The position numbers and the translations under genes were made by a program. Positions 1 through 5,518 of a DNA stretch of 5,518 bases are shown here, in pieces (position 1 is the stretch's first letter; each line of letters starts with the position of its first letter). A model generated the notes under the pieces. It had not been told where the DNA came from, did not search any database, and worked only from the letters and a program-made list of their open reading frames with translations. Origin of the DNA: an uncultured Calothrix sp. (GTDB lineage Bacteria; Cyanobacteriota; Cyanobacteriia; Cyanobacteriales; Nostocaceae); contig CAKZYM010000380.1 of assembly GCA_937884685.1 (NCBI GenBank), positions 1 through 5,518 of the forward strand, written 5' to 3'.

Positions 1-1280
1 GAAAGAATAGCTCCCAACCAAATAAAAAAGAACCAGAAATATATCGCCATCCAAGTTAAATTTGTAGCATGAACTAGTAAACATAGAGCTACTAAACAAG
101 CGAATGCACGCTGACAATACTGGTTGCCGAAAATAGCAGGTTTCCAAAAGCTTGATAAAGTTGAAACGAGGGCTAAAATAAACATGAGAAAACCGAATAT
201 TCCATGTATATAAAGCACTTGTGCATATGAAGAAAAAGTTCCTAAAGGCATTTCAAAAGCTCCATTTCCCCAAGTTACTGTTTTTTCCATGAAACCCCAG
301 CCTATCCAAGGTGATTCTTTCCATGCATTAATAGTTGAACTGACAACATATTCTCTGTCTTTAGATGAATCAGCACGAGCGCTATTAAAAGTTGCTAGAG
401 GTAAAGTGATTAAATCTTTAAGACTTAAACTTAATATAGCAGCAAATAAAGTTAGAAGAGATATTACCCATAAATAAGCTTGTCTAGCCAACCCACTACG
501 AAAGCAATATATAATCAACCAAACTAAAGGAAAACATACCCAAGCAAGACGACTTTGAGAAACTAATAATGCAGCTAAACAACCAATTAAAGATACTTGA
601 CGCAGGGTTTTATTGCGCTCCTCTAAGCAGATAAAAAATGATAAAAGAGCGCAAACTCCTAAAATCGGAGGGTCTGCTGTATATAAATCTGTTCGAGGTA
701 AAGGAATACCAAAAAAAGGCTGGATAACCGCAAACTTAATCATCAAACTCAGTTTCTCTCCCGGTATTAAACGAGCTAAGGGAGGTAAAAAAGATTTTTG
801 AGGCCCGAGTGCAAAGAGTATGAGAAATTGAATGGTCAAAATTATTAAATAGCTCGCTCCAACCCAAGCAACTGCTCGTGTAATTACCTTTGTCCTGATG
901 CGATACCAAAATGGTAATGTCAAACAAGCAAATATTAAAAAGTAGCCTTTGAATAAAGTAAATAATGTTGCTGCTGTTTTTAAAGCTTTAAATCCGATTG
1001 ATTCTAGTCCTAAAAGATTAGTCCAAAGTGCAACTAAAACCATTCCTAGCCATGTCCAGTTAGAAAATGGCAGCGAACCTTGAATAATATTATCAAATTT
1101 GAATCCATATGCTAGTAAAAAAGCTGCAACTGCTGGATATAAAAGAGTTTGTATTCCTAGCATCCACCATAGAGGTGTAAGAACAATTGTCCAGAAAATA
1201 AGCCTTTCTGCAAACATTAGTTTACCTAGCTTAAAGCTAAAATTTATATAATTTGATGAATTAGAAGTAATATTTAACAT
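1..1280 (-). CDS. O-antigen ligase/polymerase-like membrane protein (Wzy_C family), C-terminus cut by window edge
   Basis: The frame is open from an ATG at 1280 to the window edge, giving 426 residues without a stop; the gene is partial only because the window ends. The translation is very hydrophobic, with membrane segments judged by eye near residues 25-43, 75-92, 103-123, 135-159, 205-219, 229-262, 266-288, 355-377 and 393 onward. Between the later helices lies a loop (about 289-354) with the signature of the Wzy_C/O-antigen ligase family: DRE at 308-310, INAWKESPWIGWGF at 317-330, then a Ser350-X9-Gly360-XX-Gly363 pattern leading into a helix. Family members polymerise or ligate lipid-linked glycans on the periplasmic side of the inner membrane, using no nucleotide sugar. 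The usual His before Ser350 is Phe349. No good Shine-Dalgarno precedes Met1; Met22 (base 1217), just before the first helix and behind a weak AGG, is an alternative start. The start lies 24 bases after the glycosyltransferase stop, implying cotranscription. Ligase versus polymerase cannot be decided. Confidence 0.85.
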   Translation of the reverse strand, partial: MLNITSNSSNYINFSFKLGKLMFAERLIFWTIVLTPLWWMLGIQTLLYPAVAAFLLAYGFKFDNIIQGSLPFSNWTWLGMVLVALWTNLLGLESIGFKALKTAATLFTLFKGYFLIFACLTLPFWYRIRTKVITRAVAWVGASYLIILTIQFLILFALGPQKSFLPPLARLIPGEKLSLMIKFAVIQPFFGIPLPRTDLYTADPPILGVCALLSFFICLEERNKTLRQVSLIGCLAALLVSQSRLAWVCFPLVWLIIYCFRSGLARQAYLWVISLLTLFAAILSLSLKDLITLPLATFNSARADSSKDREYVVSSTINAWKESPWIGWGFMEKTVTWGNGAFEMPLGTFSSYAQVLYIHGIFGFLMFILALVSTLSSFWKPAIFGNQYCQRAFACLVALCLLVHATNLTWMAIYFWFFFIWLGAIL

Positions 1281-1304
1281 TTAATATTGTTAGCTTTGTA
1301 TTGA

Positions 1305-2486
1305 TTATTTAGTTAAACAACTTTGATAAACTTTTAGTGTCATATCAGCAATATTTCTCCAATCAAACTTCTCTACTAACTCAAAGTTATATTTACCCAT
1401 ATTTATCAATAGATGCTTATTTTTGATTGCAGATTCTATAGCTTGAAATAAACCATTTTGACAATCTGAATTATATAAAAAAGCTCCATTCTCATTTAAC
1501 ACTTCACCTAAACAGCCTTGACGGGGAGCAATACATGCTTTTTTAAATGACATGGCTAAAAATACTGCACCTGAAGTGAGAATTTCTTGGTAAGGAAATA
1601 CAACTACATCACAAGCATTCATGTACGTTTGAATTTCTTCGTCAGGAACAAATCCAGAGATAAATTGAATATTTTGATTATTTGATATTTGATGCTCTAT
1701 TGTTTGTTTTAATTCTTGATTAGCAGGTTTACCAGCGACTATTAACTCTACTTCTTCCCGATTTATTTGTTTAAAATTGTCAATTAATTTTAGTACTCCT
1801 TTGTTCTCACGAATAGAACCAAGTAATAGCATTACAGTTTTTTCATTCGGAATATTGAGTTTATTTCGTGCATCTGTCCTACTAATATGATTATCATAAT
1901 AGCCAGTATAGTTTCCGTGGGGTACTACAAATATTTTTTGAGGATTTTTAATATTTAGCTGTTTGGTAATTTCTTCTTTCGCTGTTTGAGAATGAGCAAT
2001 AATTCTATGACTAATTCTAGCGATAAACTTTGTACATATTTGGTCTAGCTGCAGGTACAAACTATCATGATTTTTAATATTATGAGCAGTCCAAACTATT
2101 TTGATACCTATTATTTTTAGGATATTAAGCTCGACAATTAAGACTGTTAGTCTAAACAGTGACTTTGCTAAGTTGTTTCTAATAAATAAAGGATGGAGCC
2201 AATGTAAGTGTAAAATATCTGGTTTACCCTGCTTCATAAAAGTTGGTATCAGGTAGTTGCTGACGTTACCTCCTTCTATTTGCATCCCCAAGTCAACTAA
2301 ATTATTAATTAGTTGTTGTTGATAAGGGTTTATTTGGTTGAATACTGGCAGAAATATTGCTTTTAAATTTCTGCTATTGTTTTTATTTTTATTTATGCTG
2401 TTTAACGCTAATTTGGATTTTTTCAGATTTAATTCTGTTGATGTTTGAAAGTTGTTCATATTTATTCGAGATAATATTTTCTGCAT
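1305..2486 (-). CDS. Glycosyltransferase, GT-B fold, GT4/GT1-like
   Basis: This 393-residue protein has the two-domain layout of a GT-B glycosyltransferase that moves a sugar from an activated donor to a glycan acceptor at the cytoplasmic membrane face. The N-terminal domain starts near residue 41 (LKAIFLPVF) and carries ILHLHWLHP (91-99), VWTAHN (131-136) and AHS (164-166). The linker has VVPHGNY (187-193). The C-terminal donor-binding domain carries LLGSIRENKG (221-230), VAGKP (250-254), SGFVPDEEIQTYMNACDVVV (277-296), FPYQEILTSGA (297-307) and GEVL (327-330). The Glu of the common EAMA segment of the EX7E motif is Leu310 here; I recall the LTSGA...A.SF variant as a subfamily form, so this alone does not suggest inactivity. 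The first 40 residues are Asn/Lys-rich and look non-conserved; Met10 is a possible alternative start, and neither start has a clear ribosome binding site. Donor, acceptor and linkage are unknown. It lies between the pyruvyl transferase and ligase-like genes, which supports a role in assembling their repeat unit. Confidence 0.88.
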   Translation of the reverse strand: MQKILSRINMNNFQTSTELNLKKSKLALNSINKNKNNSRNLKAIFLPVFNQINPYQQQLINNLVDLGMQIEGGNVSNYLIPTFMKQGKPDILHLHWLHPLFIRNNLAKSLFRLTVLIVELNILKIIGIKIVWTAHNIKNHDSLYLQLDQICTKFIARISHRIIAHSQTAKEEITKQLNIKNPQKIFVVPHGNYTGYYDNHISRTDARNKLNIPNEKTVMLLLGSIRENKGVLKLIDNFKQINREEVELIVAGKPANQELKQTIEHQISNNQNIQFISGFVPDEEIQTYMNACDVVVFPYQEILTSGAVFLAMSFKKACIAPRQGCLGEVLNENGAFLYNSDCQNGLFQAIESAIKNKHLLINMGKYNFELVEKFDWRNIADMTLKVYQSCLTK

Positions 2487-2520
2487 TAAATCAATTTTGA
2501 ATTCTTCGTTTTTCCTGTAA

Positions 2521-2557
2521 CTGTCGGGAGACGTTATTTGTAACGTCTCTACAACAG
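2521..2557. repeat. Small intergenic palindrome (GAGACGTT / AACGTCTC hairpin)
   Basis: A perfect 8-base inverted repeat, GAGACGTT (2528-2535) and AACGTCTC (2542-2549), encloses a 6-base loop. Outer arms CTGT (2521-2524) and ACAG (2554-2557) can extend it after a small internal mismatch. It fills the centre of the 95-base gap between the pyruvyl transferase and the glycosyltransferase genes. From memory, palindromes with a GTAGAGACGTT...AACGTCTCTAC core recur in intergenic regions of Nostoc-like genomes, so a dispersed repeat is the likely identity. Neither strand has a T-run after it, so it is not a typical Rho-independent terminator. In the mRNA it could act as a stability or processing hairpin. 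Confidence 0.75.
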
Positions 2558-2581
2558 GTGGGACTGATTTAATTAGATTTA

Positions 2582-3832
2582 CTATCTAAAGTTGGCTAAT
2601 GCTAACTGTTTAACTTTAGGAATAACTTTTTGTATCTGCTGACGATTGTATTCTCTATCTTGTATCAGAGGTATAAAGAAATTGCTGAGATGTCCGGGTT
2701 GACTTGCTTTTTCTGGAGCTATTAACATTCCATCTAATTGAATATGCTCGAATAACCCTTGAAATTTACCTTGATAAGTTATGCAACCGACAGGAGTTCC
2801 CTGACTCAAACAAGCAATACAAAGGTGCATTCTACCAGTTAAAACTATATCTAAATGTTTACAGACAGATTTGATTTCCCCTGCGCTAAAAGGTGTCGGT
2901 ACCTGTATACAATTAGGTTGAATTTCTTGAGGAAGAGCTTTCATTATAGCTTTGGCTAAGCCAATATCGCTCGACTGCTGGCTAATGTTACGGAAATCAT
3001 GAGGAATTAATACAAAGTTACATTTATGATATTTAGAGTAAATTTCAACTAAAGTATCAACGTAAATTTTGACTATTTCATCCACTGATTCTTTATCTAT
3101 ATTTGAGAATGATTGTGAATTTGCATTAATACCAATCAATATCCGTTCATTTTCTTGCTGAACTTTTACCCATTCTAAAATATTAGATAACGCTCCTGGA
3201 TTTTCAGCGGGAGGTAATAGAAATGCTAAATCTGCTACTAGACCAACAGAACGTTGCAGGTAATTAATTAACCGTTTATGTGAAACAGGGTCGCGGGAAT
3301 ATAGCTTTATTTGCGAAGATAAATTGCGGAAAGCTTCAATAACTTTGGGTGCTGGTTTTTCATTAAAACTAAAGCCCAGAATAGCAGCTTCTGCTCCTGT
3401 TTTAACAGCTAATGAAACATATTTCAATCTTGTAAGAGAGGATTTCTCGCTGTAGAAACCATCCATTACATCCGCTCCTAAACAATAGAACTTATCGTAA
3501 CGACTAGCTACAGTTACCAGATGAAAATTTTCTTTCCATGAGTCACTTAGTGAATGACAACTAATATTAATACCTGCCACTGTTGGATTAAAATTATCCC
3601 AGTTCTGAGCCAAACTATAGGAAATAAAGCCTATTCGGTCTGCACCTTTAGCTTTGAAATATTCAATCACAGCAGTCATCATTGCTTCATCACCAAGGCT
3701 GCCAAATCTAGCTGGAGGAAGTAAAAGAACTGAATCACCAGATTTATTATGACCTGTAAAAATTCTTTTTAAGCCTAATAAATTAGCGTATAACTTGAGT
3801 ATAGACGATAAAATAAACTGTTTAATTTTCAT
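2582..3832 (-). CDS. Polysaccharide pyruvyl transferase family protein (WcaK/CsaB-like)
   Basis: The family (PF04230; CsaB, WcaK, ExoV) transfers an enolpyruvyl group from phosphoenolpyruvate to a sugar, usually making a 4,6-linked pyruvate ketal that adds negative charge to a cell-surface polymer. Visible family marks, numbered from the upstream GTG at 3838: PPARFGSLGDEAMM (41-54; the glycine-rich GDE motif), CLGADVMDG (119-127), SRDPVS (181-186), VADLAFLL (201-208), VLIPHD (276-281), and the C-terminal LTGRMHLCIACLSQGTPV (333-350) followed by YQGK (355-358). Both halves expected of this GT-B-like fold are present, and 416-418 residues is normal. I see no signal peptide, which suits a cytoplasmic enzyme. 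The start is set at ATG 3832 (416 residues) because the GTG six bases upstream lies inside the only good Shine-Dalgarno, AAGGTGA. The gene follows the flippase stop by 41 bases. The acceptor sugar is unknown, and some family members may not be pyruvyl transferases. Confidence 0.88.
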   Translation of the reverse strand: MKIKQFILSSILKLYANLLGLKRIFTGHNKSGDSVLLLPPARFGSLGDEAMMTAVIEYFKAKGADRIGFISYSLAQNWDNFNPTVAGINISCHSLSDSWKENFHLVTVASRYDKFYCLGADVMDGFYSEKSSLTRLKYVSLAVKTGAEAAILGFSFNEKPAPKVIEAFRNLSSQIKLYSRDPVSHKRLINYLQRSVGLVADLAFLLPPAENPGALSNILEWVKVQQENERILIGINANSQSFSNIDKESVDEIVKIYVDTLVEIYSKYHKCNFVLIPHDFRNISQQSSDIGLAKAIMKALPQEIQPNCIQVPTPFSAGEIKSVCKHLDIVLTGRMHLCIACLSQGTPVGCITYQGKFQGLFEHIQLDGMLIAPEKASQPGHLSNFFIPLIQDREYNRQQIQKVIPKVKQLALANFR

Positions 3833-3834
3833 TT

Positions 3835-3841
3835 TCACCTT
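3835..3841 (-). promoter_or_regulatory. Ribosome binding site of the pyruvyl transferase gene (decides the start)
   Basis: On the minus strand AAGGTGA, a good match to the 16S anti-Shine-Dalgarno, is followed by two bases and then ATG at 3832. The in-frame GTG at 3838-3836 is part of this site and has no site of its own upstream, so ATG at 3832 is the better start. The two-base spacing is short but workable for the GGTGA register. Confidence 0.6.
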
Positions 3842-3873
3842 ATATTTTGATAATGTTTGTAGAGAATTAACAA

Positions 3874-5346
3874 CTATTTATTTGTAATTTTTCCGAGCTT
3901 TATCGGCATCGCTAAGCTAACTGAATTAAATATTTTTTCTGCTAACTTAGGTGCCAAAATTATTATCATGACCGTATAAGTTAACATACCTATAATTGTA
4001 GAAATAACTAATAATGCATGAGGTATTAAGTAACTTCCAAACAAATATTTGAACCCTAAAATAGCTCCTGCCATTGTGACTGTTCCTATTAATGGAGCAA
4101 CATATTGACGGAGGTATATGCTCATCTGAATAGGAATTAATTTGCGGATAATAAATAGTTCTATTGGTGATAGCAAATAGCCGCGAATTACGTAGGCTGA
4201 AGCAACTGCTAAAATCCCCCAGCGCACGACTATAGCAAAAGCAATCACATTAGCTGTAGCGTGCAAGCAATTGAGCTTGAGCTTCCATGCAGGCTTACCC
4301 ATTGCCATGATTATACTGCCATTAAAGTATTGCAGAGAATGCAGAATTCCAATAAAAGCTAGAACTTGCATTACTGGAACGCTAGGCATCCATTTTGCTC
4401 CGAATAAGCTTCTGACAATTTCAGGTGCTAATACGGCCATTCCTGTAAATATAGGAAAGGAAATTAGGCTTGTTAACTGTGTGGTGGTGTAGAATGCACG
4501 TTTTAATAATTCAGGCTCTTTTTGTAATTTAGAAAATACAGGCATGGCAACTTGATTGGTGACGCTTGTTAATAACTGCGTCATAATTAGTAACCACCGA
4601 TAAGCAACCGTATAATAGCCTAAAGCAACAGAACCTAAATAATAACCAATTAGTAAATCATCAGAACGACGGTTAAAGAAATCAAGTATTTGGATACCAA
4701 CTACGTTTATTCCAAAAGAAAACAATTCCCGAAAATGCTTTGGACAAAATTTAAATTTTGGTTTCCAATCAGTACTCCACCACAGAACCAAAACCCCAAC
4801 AAAACCATTAGTTAATTGTTGACCAACAAGACTCCAAACACCGAATCCCAAAAATGCCATAGCTACACCAATCGTACCACCGCAAAAAGTTGCTAAAAGT
4901 GTACGAGTAGTTAAAGTTTTGAAAGCTAATTGACGATATAAAAGTGCGCTTTGGACGCTATTAAGAGCAGCAAATACAAAATTAAATGACAAGCAACGGA
5001 TAATCGGTGTAAGTGCAGGTTGTTTGAACAAATTAGCGATAAATCCAGCACCAGAAAGACTAATTACTAATAGCAACACAGCAATGCTAATGTTAGTCCA
5101 AAAAGCAGTATCTAAATGTTCGCGCTCTATTTCTTGACGTTGGATAATTGCTTTACTAAATCCTTGGTCGAGGAAAACCTGCATAAAAGCAAAGAATATA
5201 TTAGCTAAAGCAACTAAACCAAAAATTTCAGGTTTGAGTAAACGTGCAAGAATAAGAAAAACAGCAAAGGAAATAAATTGGCTGCCCCATTTTTCCATTG
5301 CAGTCCAAATCACACCTTTGATTGCTTTTTCTTTAAGATTGTTCAT
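3874..5346 (-). CDS. Wzx-type lipid-linked oligosaccharide flippase (MOP superfamily)
   Basis: A 490-residue polytopic membrane protein of the polysaccharide transporter/WzxC group (COG2244). These proteins flip undecaprenyl-diphosphate-linked repeat units from the cytoplasmic to the periplasmic face. The N-terminus has the typical pattern of a short basic amphipathic segment (KEKAIKGVIWTAMEKWGSQF, 5-24), then the first helix and LARLLKPEIFGLVALANIF (33-51). Family-like segments follow: FLDQGFSKAIIQR (58-70), GFGVWSLVGQQL (167-178), NRRSDDLLIGYYLGSVALGY (225-244), LFGAKW (314-319) and GYLLSPIELFIIRK (389-402). About 12-14 membrane helices can be traced by eye across residues 22-465, with the expected break between two halves around 190-210, and the length is normal. 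The protein appears intact. The ATG at 5346 gives a complete N-terminus but has no strong Shine-Dalgarno; Met17 would cut the conserved basic segment. It is the first visible gene of the leftward group. The transported glycan cannot be deduced. Confidence 0.92.
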   Translation of the reverse strand: MNNLKEKAIKGVIWTAMEKWGSQFISFAVFLILARLLKPEIFGLVALANIFFAFMQVFLDQGFSKAIIQRQEIEREHLDTAFWTNISIAVLLLVISLSGAGFIANLFKQPALTPIIRCLSFNFVFAALNSVQSALLYRQLAFKTLTTRTLLATFCGGTIGVAMAFLGFGVWSLVGQQLTNGFVGVLVLWWSTDWKPKFKFCPKHFRELFSFGINVVGIQILDFFNRRSDDLLIGYYLGSVALGYYTVAYRWLLIMTQLLTSVTNQVAMPVFSKLQKEPELLKRAFYTTTQLTSLISFPIFTGMAVLAPEIVRSLFGAKWMPSVPVMQVLAFIGILHSLQYFNGSIIMAMGKPAWKLKLNCLHATANVIAFAIVVRWGILAVASAYVIRGYLLSPIELFIIRKLIPIQMSIYLRQYVAPLIGTVTMAGAILGFKYLFGSYLIPHALLVISTIIGMLTYTVMIIILAPKLAEKIFNSVSLAMPIKLGKITNK

Positions 5347-5366
5347 TAAGTATCTGTGTGAAATTA

Positions 5367-5396
5367 ATTTGATGTTTTGTTTAGATAGGGAGTCAA
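5367..5396 (-). promoter_or_regulatory. Weak candidate promoter for the flippase-led operon
   Basis: On the minus strand a -35-like TTGACT (5396-5391, five of six to TTGACA) is followed after 18 bases by TCAAAT (5372-5367, four of six to TATAAT). This leaves about 20 bases between the -10 box and the ATG, hence a very short leader. It is the best sigma-70-type match in the gap, but in AT-rich DNA such matches are common. The -35 box coincides with the degenerate first unit of the heptad array. Confidence 0.3.
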
Positions 5397-5438
5397 GAGT
5401 TAGGAGTTAGGAGTTAGGAGTTAGGAGTTAGGAATTAC
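5390..5438. repeat. Heptanucleotide tandem repeat, (GAGTTAG)5 with degenerate end units
   Basis: Five perfect copies of GAGTTAG occupy 5397-5431. A degenerate unit GAGTCAA (5390-5396) precedes them and GAATTAC (5432-5438) follows. Period-7 arrays of this kind are the short tandemly repeated repetitive (STRR) sequences known from heterocyst-forming cyanobacteria. The plus strand also has five GG pairs spaced evenly by five bases. The array lies 44 bases upstream of the flippase start. Confidence 0.9.
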
Positions 5439-5474
5439 CAATAATTTTCTCCTAATCTCCTTGTCTCCCTGCTA

Positions 5475-5516
5475 CCTTTAACCTTTGACCTTTAACCTCT
5501 AACCTTTGACCTTCCC
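5475..5516. repeat. Second heptad array, CCTTTRA-type, pyrimidine-rich on the plus strand
   Basis: Consecutive 7-base units read CCTTTAA, CCTTTGA, CCTTTAA, CCTCTAA, CCTTTGA and CCTTCCC. This is an imperfect period-7 array with a different unit and the opposite purine/pyrimidine polarity from the GAGTTAG array. It reaches to within two bases of the window edge and may continue beyond it. The 36 bases between the arrays (5439-5474) are also C/T-rich and include CTCCTAA (5449-5455), the reverse complement of TTAGGAG in the first array. Confidence 0.8.
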
Positions 5517-5518
5517 CT

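Larger units (their letters stand above)
5347..5518. other. Intergenic region upstream of the flippase gene
   Basis: This 172-base stretch to the window edge holds no gene I can support. It contains the two heptad arrays, the C/T-rich spacer between them and the weak promoter candidate. No tRNA, riboswitch or insertion-sequence end is visible. Confidence 0.7.

Noticed and set aside
289..927. Short open frames on both strands (289-477 and 613-801 plus, 736-927 minus)
   Set aside because: They lie inside the ligase-like gene, in other frames, with basic low-complexity translations that match no family; they are shadows.
1305..2486. Inactive glycosyltransferase because the second Glu of EX7E is missing
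   Set aside because: The LTSGA...A.SF form appears to be a subfamily variant, the remaining GT-B motifs are intact, and nothing else suggests decay.
2521..2557. Rho-independent terminator between the pyruvyl transferase and glycosyltransferase genes
   Set aside because: The hairpin is real, but no T-run follows on either strand, and the genes continue in the same direction.
3830..3838. GTG at 3838 as the pyruvyl transferase start
   Set aside because: The GTG is inside the AAGGTGA site that serves the ATG at 3832, and no other site lies upstream of it.
4271..4492. A 73-codon open frame on the plus strand
   Set aside because: It is antisense to the flippase gene, has no ribosome binding site or recognisable domain, and the flippase frame is clearly the coding one.
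5390..5516. CRISPR array
   Set aside because: The repeats are 7 bases long and contiguous, with no unique spacers; they are simple tandem repeats.

Overview
The window looks like a piece of a surface- or exopolysaccharide gene cluster from a filamentous (Nostocales-type) cyanobacterium. This is inferred from the low GC content, the arrays of short heptanucleotide tandem repeats in the upstream gap, a small GAGACGTT/AACGTCTC palindrome of the kind I recall between genes in these genomes, and the flavour of the proteins. No marker gene fixes the taxon.

Layout: all four genes lie on the minus strand and are read from right to left. Bases 5347-5518 are non-coding and hold two heptad repeat arrays and a weak promoter candidate. 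Then come a Wzx-type (MOP superfamily) flippase (5346-3874), a polysaccharide pyruvyl transferase family protein (3832-2582), a GT-B fold glycosyltransferase of the GT4 type (2486-1305), and an O-antigen ligase/polymerase-like membrane protein (1280 to beyond the left edge, so its C-terminus is missing). The gaps are about 41, 95 and 24 bases, with no convincing terminator, so the four probably form one transcription unit that continues leftward.

Together they fit a Wzx/Wzy-type route. The glycosyltransferase adds a sugar to a lipid-linked repeat unit and the pyruvyl transferase may decorate it with a ketal-linked pyruvate, both at the cytoplasmic face. The flippase turns the unit over, and the Wzy_C-family protein polymerises or ligates it on the outer face. 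Sugar, linkage and final polymer cannot be read from the sequence.

I found no strong evidence of an undescribed system. Two points deserve attention. The tetramer GATC is absent from all 5518 bases although its isocompositional palindromes are common. The ligase-like protein has Phe where the Wzy_C/WaaL family motif normally has its conserved His.
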